From: Rhodopirellula europaea 6C
GTDB taxonomy: Bacteria > Planctomycetota > Planctomycetia > Pirellulales > Pirellulaceae
Length of the DNA stretch: 64,000 nt
Direction: 5' to 3'
Assembly: GCF_000338295.1 (NCBI RefSeq)
Contig: NZ_ANMO01000067.1
Location: forward strand, 1-64,000
Shown piece by piece: positions 54,327-63,025 of this stretch; the first letter of the stretch is position 1; each line of letters opens with the position of its first letter. The notes beneath the pieces were generated by a model. It was not told where the DNA came from. It saw only the letters and a program-made list of their open reading frames with translations, and made no database searches. A program made the translations under genes and the position numbers.

Positions 54327-55496
54327 ATGACGTGCATTCCTCCCGGCGGCTGGCCCCAACCACAGTCGCTGTATGTGCACGTTCCGTTCTGTCGTCATCG
54401 TTGCGGTTACTGCAACTTCAGCGTAATCGCTGGTCGCGACGAGCTACAAGATCAATACATTGATGCCGTCGAGCGAGAACTCAAAGGCATCGACAACTCG
54501 TCGCGAGATTTGCCGCTGCAAACAATCTTCTTGGGCGGTGGCACGCCAACGCGATTGTCAGCCGCACATCTGCAACGACTGCACCGAGCCATCGCGGAGG
54601 CGTTTCCAATCGCCGACGATGCTGAGATCACCGCGGAAGCCAACCCCGAAGACATCTCGCCCGAGTGCCTGGATGCTTTGCAAGCCATCGGCGTCAATCG
54701 GATCAGCCTCGGCGTTCAATCGTTCAACGCCGACAAATTGCGATGCCTCGAACGAGGCCATGACGAATCCATCGCACTCGATGCGATCGAAGCCGCTCAC
54801 CAACGAGTCGGCAATGTCTCGATCGATCTGATCTTTGGTGCCCCGAACGAAACTCTCGCGACTTGGCAAAATGATTTGTCGATCGCCGCAGCCTCCTCGA
54901 TCTCGCATGTCTCCACCTATGCCCTGACATTCGAAAAAGGCACCTCCTTCTGGTCACGGCGCTCTCGCGGTGATTTGGCACAAACCGATGAGACGCTCGA
55001 ACTGCAAATGTACGAAGCCGCTCAACAACAATTCTCAAGCGACGGTTGGCAGCAGTACGAGATCAGCAGCTTCGCCCGAGAGTCCTTCCGATGCCAACAC
55101 AACCTGGCCTACTGGGCAGGACGTGGCTGGCACGCCGTTGGTCCAGGAGCCGCACGCTTCGTTGACGGTCGACGTGAGGTCAATCATCGAAGCACGACGA
55201 CCTATCTGAAACGCATGCTAGCGGGCCGAAGTGCAACCGACGAAACCGAGACCATCACATTGGAACAGTACGCTCGTGAACTGGCCGCCTTCGGCATCCG
55301 TCAGCTCGACGGGATCGACCTTTCCACGGTTCATGACCGCACTTCAATCAACCTGGAAACCTTGCTTGCCCAAACGCTGACCAAACTTCAATCGATGGAA
55401 CTGGTCACGCACCAGAATCACCATTTGCAACTCACCCGTCGCGGCATCCTGTTCGCAGACACAGTCGCAACCGCTCTGCTGTCTGAGCCAAAGTAG
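54327..55496 (+). CDS. hemW: Radical SAM HemW-like (coproporphyrinogen III oxidase-like) protein
   Basis: 389 residues (MTCIPPGGWPQPQSLYVHVP). The radical SAM cluster motif is C22-x3-C26-x2-C29 in PFCRHRCGYCNF. A GGGTPTRLS segment and NPEDISPECLDAL follow, as in HemW/HemN. The HemN-type N-terminal extension is absent and HxxNxxYW-like QHNLAYWAGRGWHAVGPGAA is present. HemW is a haem chaperone rather than a proven oxidase. It is the last gene of the scpA-MBL-hemW run and is convergent with the AraC-type gene. Confidence 0.9.
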   Translation: MTCIPPGGWPQPQSLYVHVPFCRHRCGYCNFSVIAGRDELQDQYIDAVERELKGIDNSSRDLPLQTIFLGGGTPTRLSAAHLQRLHRAIAEAFPIADDAEITAEANPEDISPECLDALQAIGVNRISLGVQSFNADKLRCLERGHDESIALDAIEAAHQRVGNVSIDLIFGAPNETLATWQNDLSIAAASSISHVSTYALTFEKGTSFWSRRSRGDLAQTDETLELQMYEAAQQQFSSDGWQQYEISSFARESFRCQHNLAYWAGRGWHAVGPGAARFVDGRREVNHRSTTTYLKRMLAGRSATDETETITLEQYARELAAFGIRQLDGIDLSTVHDRTSINLETLLAQTLTKLQSMELVTHQNHHLQLTRRGILFADTVATALLSEPK

Positions 55497-55653
55497 ACCC
55501 GCTGCCCTCAACTGCTTGCGTCGCTGGGTTGCTTCGCGAAAAAGGTCGAAGTGAATGGGTGGAACTTCAGCGTCTTTGCTTCACGCGTTGGAAGTTCAGT
55601 GAGATCGTTTCTTTGAATATGGAAAATAGCTTGAAAGAGAACGCTGCCTGACC

Positions 55654-55678
55654 GAACAATGGGGGCCAATTGTTCTAC
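55654..55678 (-). repeat. GTAG hairpin (REP-like), GAACAAT stem
   Basis: On the minus strand GTAG is followed by AACAATTGGC...CCATTGTT with one internal mismatch. The flank CTACTCTGA matches the copy at 4989-5011. It lies between the convergent hemW and AraC-type genes. Confidence 0.65.
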
Positions 55679-55694
55679 TCTGAGGGAGCGGCAT

Positions 55695-56432
55695 TCAACT
55701 CTGTTTGCGTTTGCGATACTCCGTCGGCGACATCTTCATGATCCGCTGAAAACTGCGACTGAAGTGTGCGTGGTCATAGAAGCCGCAACTTTGCGCAATC
55801 GTGGTCACACGCTCGTCCGTTTCTCGCAACCATCGCGCCGCGTTCTCCACTCGAACGCGGATCAAATACTGTCGTGGTGAAGCACCAAACGCCAATCGGA
55901 ATCGCCGCTCAAAATGGCTCGCCGACAACCCCGCCATCTCAGCCAAGTGCCCCGTCGGAATGTCTTCTCGATAGTGAGCGTGGATGTACTGCATCACTTT
56001 TTCCAACGAGTCCGCGCTGCCCGATTGCATCCGCTCGACTTGACGTGAAAAACCCGCGACGCCGATCACACGTCCACGACGATCCTTCAGCGGAATCTTG
56101 CTGGTCGTAACCAATCGCGGCGACCCCGCTTCTTCAGGCGCACTTTCGATTCGGTTGATGATCGCTTCCTTCGATTCCATCACCTGCAAATCGTCTTCGC
56201 GGTATTCGTCCGCCCGTGTCTTTGGAAAGAAGTCGTGATCGGTCTTTCCGATTGCTTCCGACTCAGACAACACTCCGCAGTACTCACAGCCGCGGCGATT
56301 GAGCGCCATGAACCTACCCTCGCGATCTTTGACGAAAAACGACACATCGGGCATCCAATCGAACAGCTTCAATATCTCCTGTCCGGGAGCCAAACGAGCG
56401 AAAAACGCTTGTCTATTGAGTGTCTTTTTCAT
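55695..56432 (-). CDS. PAS-AraC type transcriptional regulator
   Basis: 245 residues. A PAS/PAC sensor spans about 20-130 (LKLFDWMPDVSFFVKDREGR, then GKTDHDFFPKTRADEY). A complete AraC pair of helix-turn-helices follows at about 140-243 (HLAEMAGLSASHFERRFRLA; TTIAQSCGFYDHAHFSRSFQ). The PAS domain lies before the DNA-binding domain, as in other planctomycete regulators of this type. The signal could be a small molecule, perhaps a sugar product. It diverges from the NHL/PSD1/DUF1501 genes, which are the likely targets. Confidence 0.9.
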   Translation of the reverse strand: MKKTLNRQAFFARLAPGQEILKLFDWMPDVSFFVKDREGRFMALNRRGCEYCGVLSESEAIGKTDHDFFPKTRADEYREDDLQVMESKEAIINRIESAPEEAGSPRLVTTSKIPLKDRRGRVIGVAGFSRQVERMQSGSADSLEKVMQYIHAHYREDIPTGHLAEMAGLSASHFERRFRLAFGASPRQYLIRVRVENAARWLRETDERVTTIAQSCGFYDHAHFSRSFQRIMKMSPTEYRKRKQS

Positions 56433-56569
56433 GCTGCTTTTTTACACAAGAATAATCGCTTCATGCAAGACAACCAGCGTTTTCCCAGCGAAACTGGTCT
56501 GCGAATCAGTCATTCCCGTGCGGGGCCACGCTTCGCTCGCATCCCATCGCTCCTGCTGGATCTTGAATC

Positions 56570-57676
56570 TTGACCCAGACACCCCGCCGCGACTTCTTGC
56601 AAAAATCAGCTGTCACCGCTCTCGCCGCGACCGCTGCCACTCACACGTTGACCGCAGCTCCGCCCAAGGATGAGCCCGAGATCATCGGGCACGGCGATTA
56701 TCGCTATCGCGTGATTCGCGATTGGGCCCAAATCAGCGTGCTCCGAACGCCGCTTCTCAATTGTCACGAAATGGTGCAAGACAAAAGCGGTCGGCTGTTC
56801 ATGATCGGCGACCACACCGACAACAACATCCTCGTCTTTGACAAATCCGGCAAACTGCTGGATGCCTGGGGAACCATCTTCCCCGGCGGTCATGGCCTCA
56901 GCTTGATGGACGAAGGTGACGAAGAATTCCTGCTGATCACCGATGGCGGATGGACGCTTGATCGCAACGGCAAATCGATCCGCAACAACGGCCGCGTGAC
57001 CAAGATGTCGCTGGACGGCCGCATCTTGTTTGACATCGGGCACCCACAAACCATTGGCATCTACAACGCCGGCGATCCGTTTTGCCCAACCGAAACCACG
57101 GTCGGTCCCAATGGCGACATCTATGTGGCCGATGGCTACGGCAAAGACTATGTGATCCAGTACAACAGCAACGGCGAATACATTCGCCACTGGGGTGGGC
57201 ACAACAACGAAGACCCCAACACGAATCTGAAGAACGCCCACGGAGTCGCACTCGACACCCGCGACCCGAATCAACCTTTAATCGTCTGCACCTCACGCAG
57301 TGAATGTTGCTTCAAGTACTTCACGCTGGACGGCCAATACGTGAAGACGGTTTCGCTGCCGAACATGCGAGTCTGTCGCCCGGTCATCGACGACCAAAAC
57401 TTGTACGCGGGAGTCTGCTGGTCTCAACCGCGTTCGGGAGGATCGCCTTGGGCGGGACACACGGGATTCATGACCATCTTGGAAGGCGACCAAGTCGTTT
57501 CCAACCCAGGTGGTTCCGAACCCGAGTATGTCGATGGGGTGCTTCAAAAGTCTTACCAACTCGAGAGCCAGCCGATCATGCACGGTCACGATGTTTGCGT
57601 CGACGAAGACAAGAACCTGTACGTGTGCCAGTGGAACGCCAACCACACGCCGCCGATCAAACTCGAACGCATTTAG
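56570..57676 (+). CDS. Tat-exported NHL-repeat beta-propeller protein
   Basis: 368 residues from a TTG at 56570. The Tat signal TPRRDFLQKSAVTALAATAA is followed by a propeller with repeated NHL-type strands: DKSGRLFMIGDHTDNNILVF, then LLITDGGWTLDRNG, NGDIYVADGYGKDYVIQY and KNLYVCQWNAN near the end. Such proteins may bind or open sugar lactones or serve as extracytoplasmic scaffolds. No active site is recognisable. It is 70 nt upstream of the PSD1 gene and probably cotranscribed. Confidence 0.85.
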   Translation: MTQTPRRDFLQKSAVTALAATAATHTLTAAPPKDEPEIIGHGDYRYRVIRDWAQISVLRTPLLNCHEMVQDKSGRLFMIGDHTDNNILVFDKSGKLLDAWGTIFPGGHGLSLMDEGDEEFLLITDGGWTLDRNGKSIRNNGRVTKMSLDGRILFDIGHPQTIGIYNAGDPFCPTETTVGPNGDIYVADGYGKDYVIQYNSNGEYIRHWGGHNNEDPNTNLKNAHGVALDTRDPNQPLIVCTSRSECCFKYFTLDGQYVKTVSLPNMRVCRPVIDDQNLYAGVCWSQPRSGGSPWAGHTGFMTILEGDQVVSNPGGSEPEYVDGVLQKSYQLESQPIMHGHDVCVDEDKNLYVCQWNANHTPPIKLERI

Positions 57677-57746
57677 TCCGCGCCGGAGTCTGCCCGCCCG
57701 GACCGTCCTGCACCCCAGCAACCTTCCCCACAGCTGCTAGTTCAAT

Positions 57747-60700
57747 ATGTTCGTTTCGATTCGTTCTTTCCTACCTCTGCTTCTCGTTTGGCCGACGGTG
57801 AGTTGCACCGTTGCCTTCGCGGCCGACGACATTGATTTCAACCGTGACATCCGCCCGATTCTTTCGGACCGTTGCTATTTCTGCCACGGTCCCGATGAAG
57901 CCACTCGGGAAGCGGACCTGCGTTTGGATATCCGAGAAGACGCGGCGTACGTTTTGGAATCGGACGAACTGCTGGATCGTGTTCAGAGCGATGATCCAGA
58001 CCTCGTGATGCCACCGCCGCACGCGAATTTGGAATTGACCGCAGAACAGAAGGATCTGCTGAAACGTTGGATCGAAGAGGGATCTCCTTATGCAGCCCAT
58101 TGGTCCTTCGAGAAACTACCGCGGACGGTGGAAGTACTGCAGGTCAAACAGACTGAATGGCCCAAGCAAACCATTGACCAATTTGTATTGGCGAAAATCG
58201 AAGCGGCCGGGCAACAACCCAACGTGGAAGCGGATCCATTGCGATGGTTGCGACGGGTCACCTTGGACCTGACCGGATTGCCACCATCGGCGGAAACGAT
58301 CCGAAACTTCGAGCAAGCCGTCCAAACCGATCGCGAAAAAGCGTACACCGATGCGGTCGATCAACTTCTGCAATCATCCGCGTTCGGCGAACACATGTCG
58401 ATCGCTTGGCTCGACGTCGCTCGCTACGCCGATTCCTATGGCTACCAAAGCGACAAACTCAACACGCAGTGGCCCTACCGTGACTGGGTCGTTCGTGCCC
58501 TGAATCAGAACCTTCCTTACGACGATTTCTTGACCTGGCAAATCGCCGGCGACTTATTGGAAGACCCCACGCGAGACCAGCGACTGGCGACCGCGTTCAA
58601 TCGCATCCATCGTCTCAACAACGAAGGCGGCGCGGTCTTTGAAGAGTGGCGAATCGAAAACGCGGCCGATCGCGTTCACACCTTCAGCACCGCGGTGATG
58701 GGACTGACGTTGGAATGTGCCCGCTGCCACGATCACAAGTACGACCCGATCACCGCTCGCGATTTCTATTCGCTGTCGGCGTTCTTCAATTCGATTGACG
58801 AAAGCGGCGTGTACGACCGCACCGAGAAAGTCCCGTGCCCGTCGATGCTGCTTCCCACCGAAGAAGAATCCGCTGCACTTGAGCTGGCTCGCACCAAATT
58901 GGCCATATCCGAACGCGAATACAAGTCCGTTTCCGCGGATGCCAAGAAGCGTTTTCATACCAGCGAAGCAACCTCCATCACCGCCGACGACATTCCCGAC
59001 CTGCGACTCGCGTTGACGTTTGATCAAGGTTTCGACAACGCCGTCAAACCGATTTATCACCCGTCCGAGTCCGATCGATCTTGGGCGAAGATGTGTGACT
59101 TGGTGCCCGTCGAAGACTGTGAGATCGCTCGTCTGAATCCCACGCTTGCCGATGACGAGAAAGCCCGCTCGGCTGCTAAAGACGATTCCAAAGAAGCGAC
59201 ATCAGATCAACCGGATACCCCGACCAAACGGATGGCATTGCATCTGGATGGCGAACGCGGTGTGACCACACATGACATCGAACCGCTCGATCGCTGGACG
59301 CCCTTCACCGTCGTTGTCACGCTCAACGATCCTGAACGATCGCCCGAACGCAGCCTGATCGTCCATCACACTCGCGGAACGGACTGCGGCTACAACGGAT
59401 ACGACCTGACGATCCAAGACGGCCACCTCGAATCACGCATGGCTCGGGTTTGGCCAGGAAATGCCATCAGCGTTCGCACGGTGGAACCAATCCCAGCCAA
59501 ACAGTGGCATCAAGTCGCGGCAACCTATGACGGATCGTCCCAGGCATCAGGGCTGAAGCTTTTCCTCGACGGTCGCGAACTGGAAACGGTGACACTTCGT
59601 GACGAGCTGAAAAAATCATGCAACGTCGTAGTGGATCACGGTGGTGAATTCGTGATCGGCCAACGCTTCCGAGCCCGCGGGTTCGCCGGCGGATTGATCG
59701 ACGACGTCCGACTTTACGAACGCAACCTGACTTCGCTTGAACTGCAAGTTTTGGCGACGGGTGAAGCTCGGCCCGCTGACGCAGCAACGTTCGCGTCCGC
59801 ATTGGATCAAGACGCTCGCGACGCGTTTGCTCAACTTCGCCAGGCTCGACATGAATTCGTGATGGCCGAAGAAGTCATCCAAGAGATCCCGATCATGCGT
59901 GAGATGGACGAACCTCGCGAAACGCACCTGTTGCTCCGCGGGGAATACGATGCCGAGACCGACGAAACCACACGGGTCGAACGAACGGTTTTAAAAGCCA
60001 TCCCGATTCCATTCCCTGAGGACGCTCCGAAGGATCGCTTGGGGTTGGCTCAATGGATCACGCATCCCGAGCACCCGCTGACTGCTCGCGTTGCCGTCAA
60101 CCGACTGTGGGGCAATTTCTTCGCCGATCCGTTGGTCCGCACGCCCGAGAACTTTGGTTTGCAAGGCGACCTGCCAACTCATCCCAAGCTTCTCGATTGG
60201 TTGGCTCGCGATTTTGTTGATCACGACTGGGACATCCAACGCCTGTGCCGCAACATCGTGCTCTCCGCGACCTATCGTCAAGATTCTCGCTGCACGCAGG
60301 AACAGTTCAACAGCGACCCGACCAATCGATTGCTTGCCCGCGGCCCGTCCTATCGACTCGCGGCCGAACAAATTCGCGACCTCGCCTTGGCCGCTTCCGG
60401 ATTGCTGAACCCAGAAATGGGCGGACCTCCTGTGTCGCCTTATCAACCGGGCCAAGACCTTTGGCGAGAATCCAACGGGATGTCGCCACCGTATCAACAA
60501 TCGGTTGGTAAATCGCTGTACCGCCGGTCGCTGTATTCCGTTTGGAAACGCACCGCTCCGCTTCCCAACATGATGGTCTTCGACGCATCGTCGCGTGAAG
60601 TCTGCACGGTCAAACGATCGCGAACCAACACGCCATTGCAAGCACTCGTGCTGCTCAACGATGAGCAATTCATCGAAGCCGCTCGGGTACTAGCGACCAC

Positions 60701-60971
60701 ATTGATGAGCAACGAAGCACCCGAACAACGAATCGAGAACGCTTTCTTGCAATTGTCAGGACGACGTCCCGATGCAACCGAACTGGAAGAGCTCGTCACG
60801 CTCTATCAACAAGAGCAAACGTTCTTCGAGAAAGACATCGAGGCAGCCAAAAGCTACCTGTCGATCGGTGAACGCGAATTACCCAGCGACGTTTCCCTCG
60901 CCGAACTCGCTGCCACGACTTCACTGTGCCAAGTCATCCTGAACTTGGACGCGACGATTTGGAAACGCTAG
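57747..60971 (+). CDS. PSD1 (cytochrome c-like, DUF1549, LamG, DUF1553) secreted protein
   Basis: 1074 residues with a signal peptide (MFVSIRSFLPLLLVWPTVSC). A planctomycete cytochrome c motif CYFCHGPDE at about residues 44-52 shows CxxCH. DUF1549 spans about 130-330 (AWLDVARYADSYGYQSDKLN, then CARCHDHKYDPI). A LamG/concanavalin-like domain of ~180 residues sits in the middle (about 490-670; PFTVVVTLNDPERSPERSLI). DUF1553 ends the protein (about 745-1060; FSVWKR-type SVWKRTAPLPNMMVFDA). PSD1 proteins are linked to extracellular polymer degradation in planctomycetes. The DUF1501 gene follows after ~200 nt with repeats. Confidence 0.92.
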   Translation: MFVSIRSFLPLLLVWPTVSCTVAFAADDIDFNRDIRPILSDRCYFCHGPDEATREADLRLDIREDAAYVLESDELLDRVQSDDPDLVMPPPHANLELTAEQKDLLKRWIEEGSPYAAHWSFEKLPRTVEVLQVKQTEWPKQTIDQFVLAKIEAAGQQPNVEADPLRWLRRVTLDLTGLPPSAETIRNFEQAVQTDREKAYTDAVDQLLQSSAFGEHMSIAWLDVARYADSYGYQSDKLNTQWPYRDWVVRALNQNLPYDDFLTWQIAGDLLEDPTRDQRLATAFNRIHRLNNEGGAVFEEWRIENAADRVHTFSTAVMGLTLECARCHDHKYDPITARDFYSLSAFFNSIDESGVYDRTEKVPCPSMLLPTEEESAALELARTKLAISEREYKSVSADAKKRFHTSEATSITADDIPDLRLALTFDQGFDNAVKPIYHPSESDRSWAKMCDLVPVEDCEIARLNPTLADDEKARSAAKDDSKEATSDQPDTPTKRMALHLDGERGVTTHDIEPLDRWTPFTVVVTLNDPERSPERSLIVHHTRGTDCGYNGYDLTIQDGHLESRMARVWPGNAISVRTVEPIPAKQWHQVAATYDGSSQASGLKLFLDGRELETVTLRDELKKSCNVVVDHGGEFVIGQRFRARGFAGGLIDDVRLYERNLTSLELQVLATGEARPADAATFASALDQDARDAFAQLRQARHEFVMAEEVIQEIPIMREMDEPRETHLLLRGEYDAETDETTRVERTVLKAIPIPFPEDAPKDRLGLAQWITHPEHPLTARVAVNRLWGNFFADPLVRTPENFGLQGDLPTHPKLLDWLARDFVDHDWDIQRLCRNIVLSATYRQDSRCTQEQFNSDPTNRLLARGPSYRLAAEQIRDLALAASGLLNPEMGGPPVSPYQPGQDLWRESNGMSPPYQQSVGKSLYRRSLYSVWKRTAPLPNMMVFDASSREVCTVKRSRTNTPLQALVLLNDEQFIEAARVLATTLMSNEAPEQRIENAFLQLSGRRPDATELEELVTLYQQEQTFFEKDIEAAKSYLSIGERELPSDVSLAELAATTSLCQVILNLDATIWKR

Positions 60972-61170
60972 CCGATTGTTGATTTAGTCGCATACCGAAT
61001 GGCAACAATTAGCCGATGGGCGTTAGCCCCGGTTGGCGTCTGACCAACCGCCGCTAACGCGGTGCGGCTCATTCAATCAACGGCCCGCTAGGGCCGCCCT
61101 TCCCCGAATCGTTTTATCGAACTTCCAAGCCACCACCTGTCTCGCCATCTTTCATGCGAGGGAACCCATC
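60972..61170. other. Intergenic repeats between PSD1 and DUF1501
   Basis: It contains the module TTAGCCGATGGGCGTTAGCC (61011-61030), a diverged GCTAACGCGG module (about 61052), and GGCCCGCTAGGGCC (about 61083-61096), a hairpin with GCTA loop. The gene pair is likely still cotranscribed. Confidence 0.6.
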
Positions 61171-62604
61171 ATGACTCCTGATTTCTCACTGCAATCCAAA
61201 CGCCGTGTCTTCCTCAAACAAGCCACCTCCACCGTCGGTGCCGCCGCACTCGCGCACTTGCTCGGACGAGACATGGCCTCGGCTGCGACACCCACTGCCG
61301 ATCTTGGCGGGATGCACTTTGCTCCCAAAGCAAAACGGATCATCTACTTGTTTCAATCCGGCGGTCCCGCCCAGCAAGACTTGTTCGATCACAAGCCGAT
61401 GCTCGAACAAATGCACGGACGCGAATTGCCTCCCCAGGTTCGTGGCGAGCAACGCTTGACCGGCATGTCGGTGAACCAAAGCTCGCTGCCGGTCGCGGCT
61501 TCCAAGTTCAAGTTTGCTCAACATGGTCAATCCGGTGCTTGGTTGAGCGAACTGCTGCCGTATCACCGCGACATCGTTGACGATGTGTGCTTCATCAAAT
61601 CGATGCACACCGAAGCGATCAACCATGACCCCGCGATCACGTTCTTTCAAACCGGGTCGCAGATCGCTGGCCGGCCATCGCTAGGTTCCTGGATCTCCTA
61701 CGGGCTGGGCAGCGAAAACGATGACCTTCCCGCCTTTGTGGTGCTGGTCACCAAAGGCCAAGGCGGCCAACCGCTCTACTCACGTTTGTGGGGCAACGGA
61801 TTTTTGGATTCCAAGTATCAAGGTGTCCAGTTCCGCGGTGGTGAAGATCCCGTGTTGTATTTGTCCAACCCAGACGGAATTTCTCGTGATCATCGCCGTC
61901 AACAGCTCGACTCGATCAACCGCTTGAATTCGCACCAGTATCAACGCGAATTTGATCCGGAGATCCAATCGCGGATCGCTCAGTACGAGATGGCGTTCAA
62001 GATGCAAACCAGCGTGCCTGACGCCACGGATTTCTCCGACGAACCGGAGTCCACATTCGAGTTGTACGGTGAAGACGCCAAGCAACCGGGAACCTTCGCC
62101 GCCAACTGCTTGCTGGCTCGTCGATTGGCTCAGCGCGACGTTCGCTTCATTCAGCTCTACCATCAAGGATGGGACCAGCACTCCAACCTGCCCAAGGGAA
62201 TCACTGGCCAAGCCAAGGAAACCGACCAAGCGTCCGCCGGACTGGTGAAGGATCTCAAGCGTCTGGGAATGTTGGATGACACCTTGGTCATCTGGGGCGG
62301 TGAATTTGGACGCACGTCGTACTCACAAGGCACGTTGACCCCAGGCAACTATGGCCGCGATCACCATCCGCGTTGCTTCACGACCTGGATGGCCGGCGGC
62401 GGAGCCCGTCCTGGAATGAGTTACGGAACGACGGACGAGTTCAGCTACAACGTGGCAGAAAATGGTGTCCACGTGCACGACTTCAACGCGACCATCTTGA
62501 ATTTAATGGGAATCGATCACGAGCGACTGACCTACAAGTACCAAGGCCGCCGGTTTCGATTGACCGATGTTCACGGTCGCGTCGTTCGCGACATTCTTGA
62601 TTGA
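61171..62604 (+). CDS. DUF1501 Tat-exported protein
   Basis: 477 residues from the ATG at 61171 ([20 protein letters not shown]), preceded by GAGGGA. A Tat signal with RRVFLK starts it. The DUF1501 domain has [20 protein letters not shown], then [20 protein letters not shown] and the late [15 protein letters not shown], which resembles the alkaline-phosphatase/sulfatase superfamily metal region. DUF1501 genes nearly always accompany PSD1 genes, as here, and the pair is proposed to work in extracellular polymer breakdown. It is the last gene of the NHL-PSD1-DUF1501 set. Confidence 0.92.
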   Translation: MTPDFSLQSKRRVFLKQATSTVGAAALAHLLGRDMASAATPTADLGGMHFAPKAKRIIYLFQSGGPAQQDLFDHKPMLEQMHGRELPPQVRGEQRLTGMSVNQSSLPVAASKFKFAQHGQSGAWLSELLPYHRDIVDDVCFIKSMHTEAINHDPAITFFQTGSQIAGRPSLGSWISYGLGSENDDLPAFVVLVTKGQGGQPLYSRLWGNGFLDSKYQGVQFRGGEDPVLYLSNPDGISRDHRRQQLDSINRLNSHQYQREFDPEIQSRIAQYEMAFKMQTSVPDATDFSDEPESTFELYGEDAKQPGTFAANCLLARRLAQRDVRFIQLYHQGWDQHSNLPKGITGQAKETDQASAGLVKDLKRLGMLDDTLVIWGGEFGRTSYSQGTLTPGNYGRDHHPRCFTTWMAGGGARPGMSYGTTDEFSYNVAENGVHVHDFNATILNLMGIDHERLTYKYQGRRFRLTDVHGRVVRDILD

Positions 62605-63025
62605 TTTCCCCACAACCAATTTGCGTCCGGTACTTCAACGCACCAGGTTCGTTGGCAACGCATATGAATTTGCATCGTGAATCGAAGAACACAATAACGT
62701 CATCTATATGAAAGCGTTTACTCGAACGTGCCTTTGCTTGCACCGCACAAAATGGTCCGATTGCGTACTTCTTTAGAACGTTGTCATTGCTGCGTGGATC
62801 GATTTCCATTTCGATTTTGGGGCGTCCCCTTTCTCAACACGATGGCTGCGTTGAACATTTCATTTGCGATACAACTTGGCAAACCAGTCTAAAATTACTT
62901 TTCCACAGCCATAATAAGCCCGGCCCTAGACTCATCCTTTTAGCTCGCGATCTTTCTGGACTTCATGCAATCCGCGATTGCCCCGTCCTACCGCATCACA
63001 CACGAAAGCTGCATTGCGACAACAC
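62605..63025. other. 420-bp convergent gap with no recognised feature
   Basis: It lies between two convergent genes and is more AT-rich than its neighbours. I see no gene, no GTAG hairpin and no clear terminator. Confidence 0.5.
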
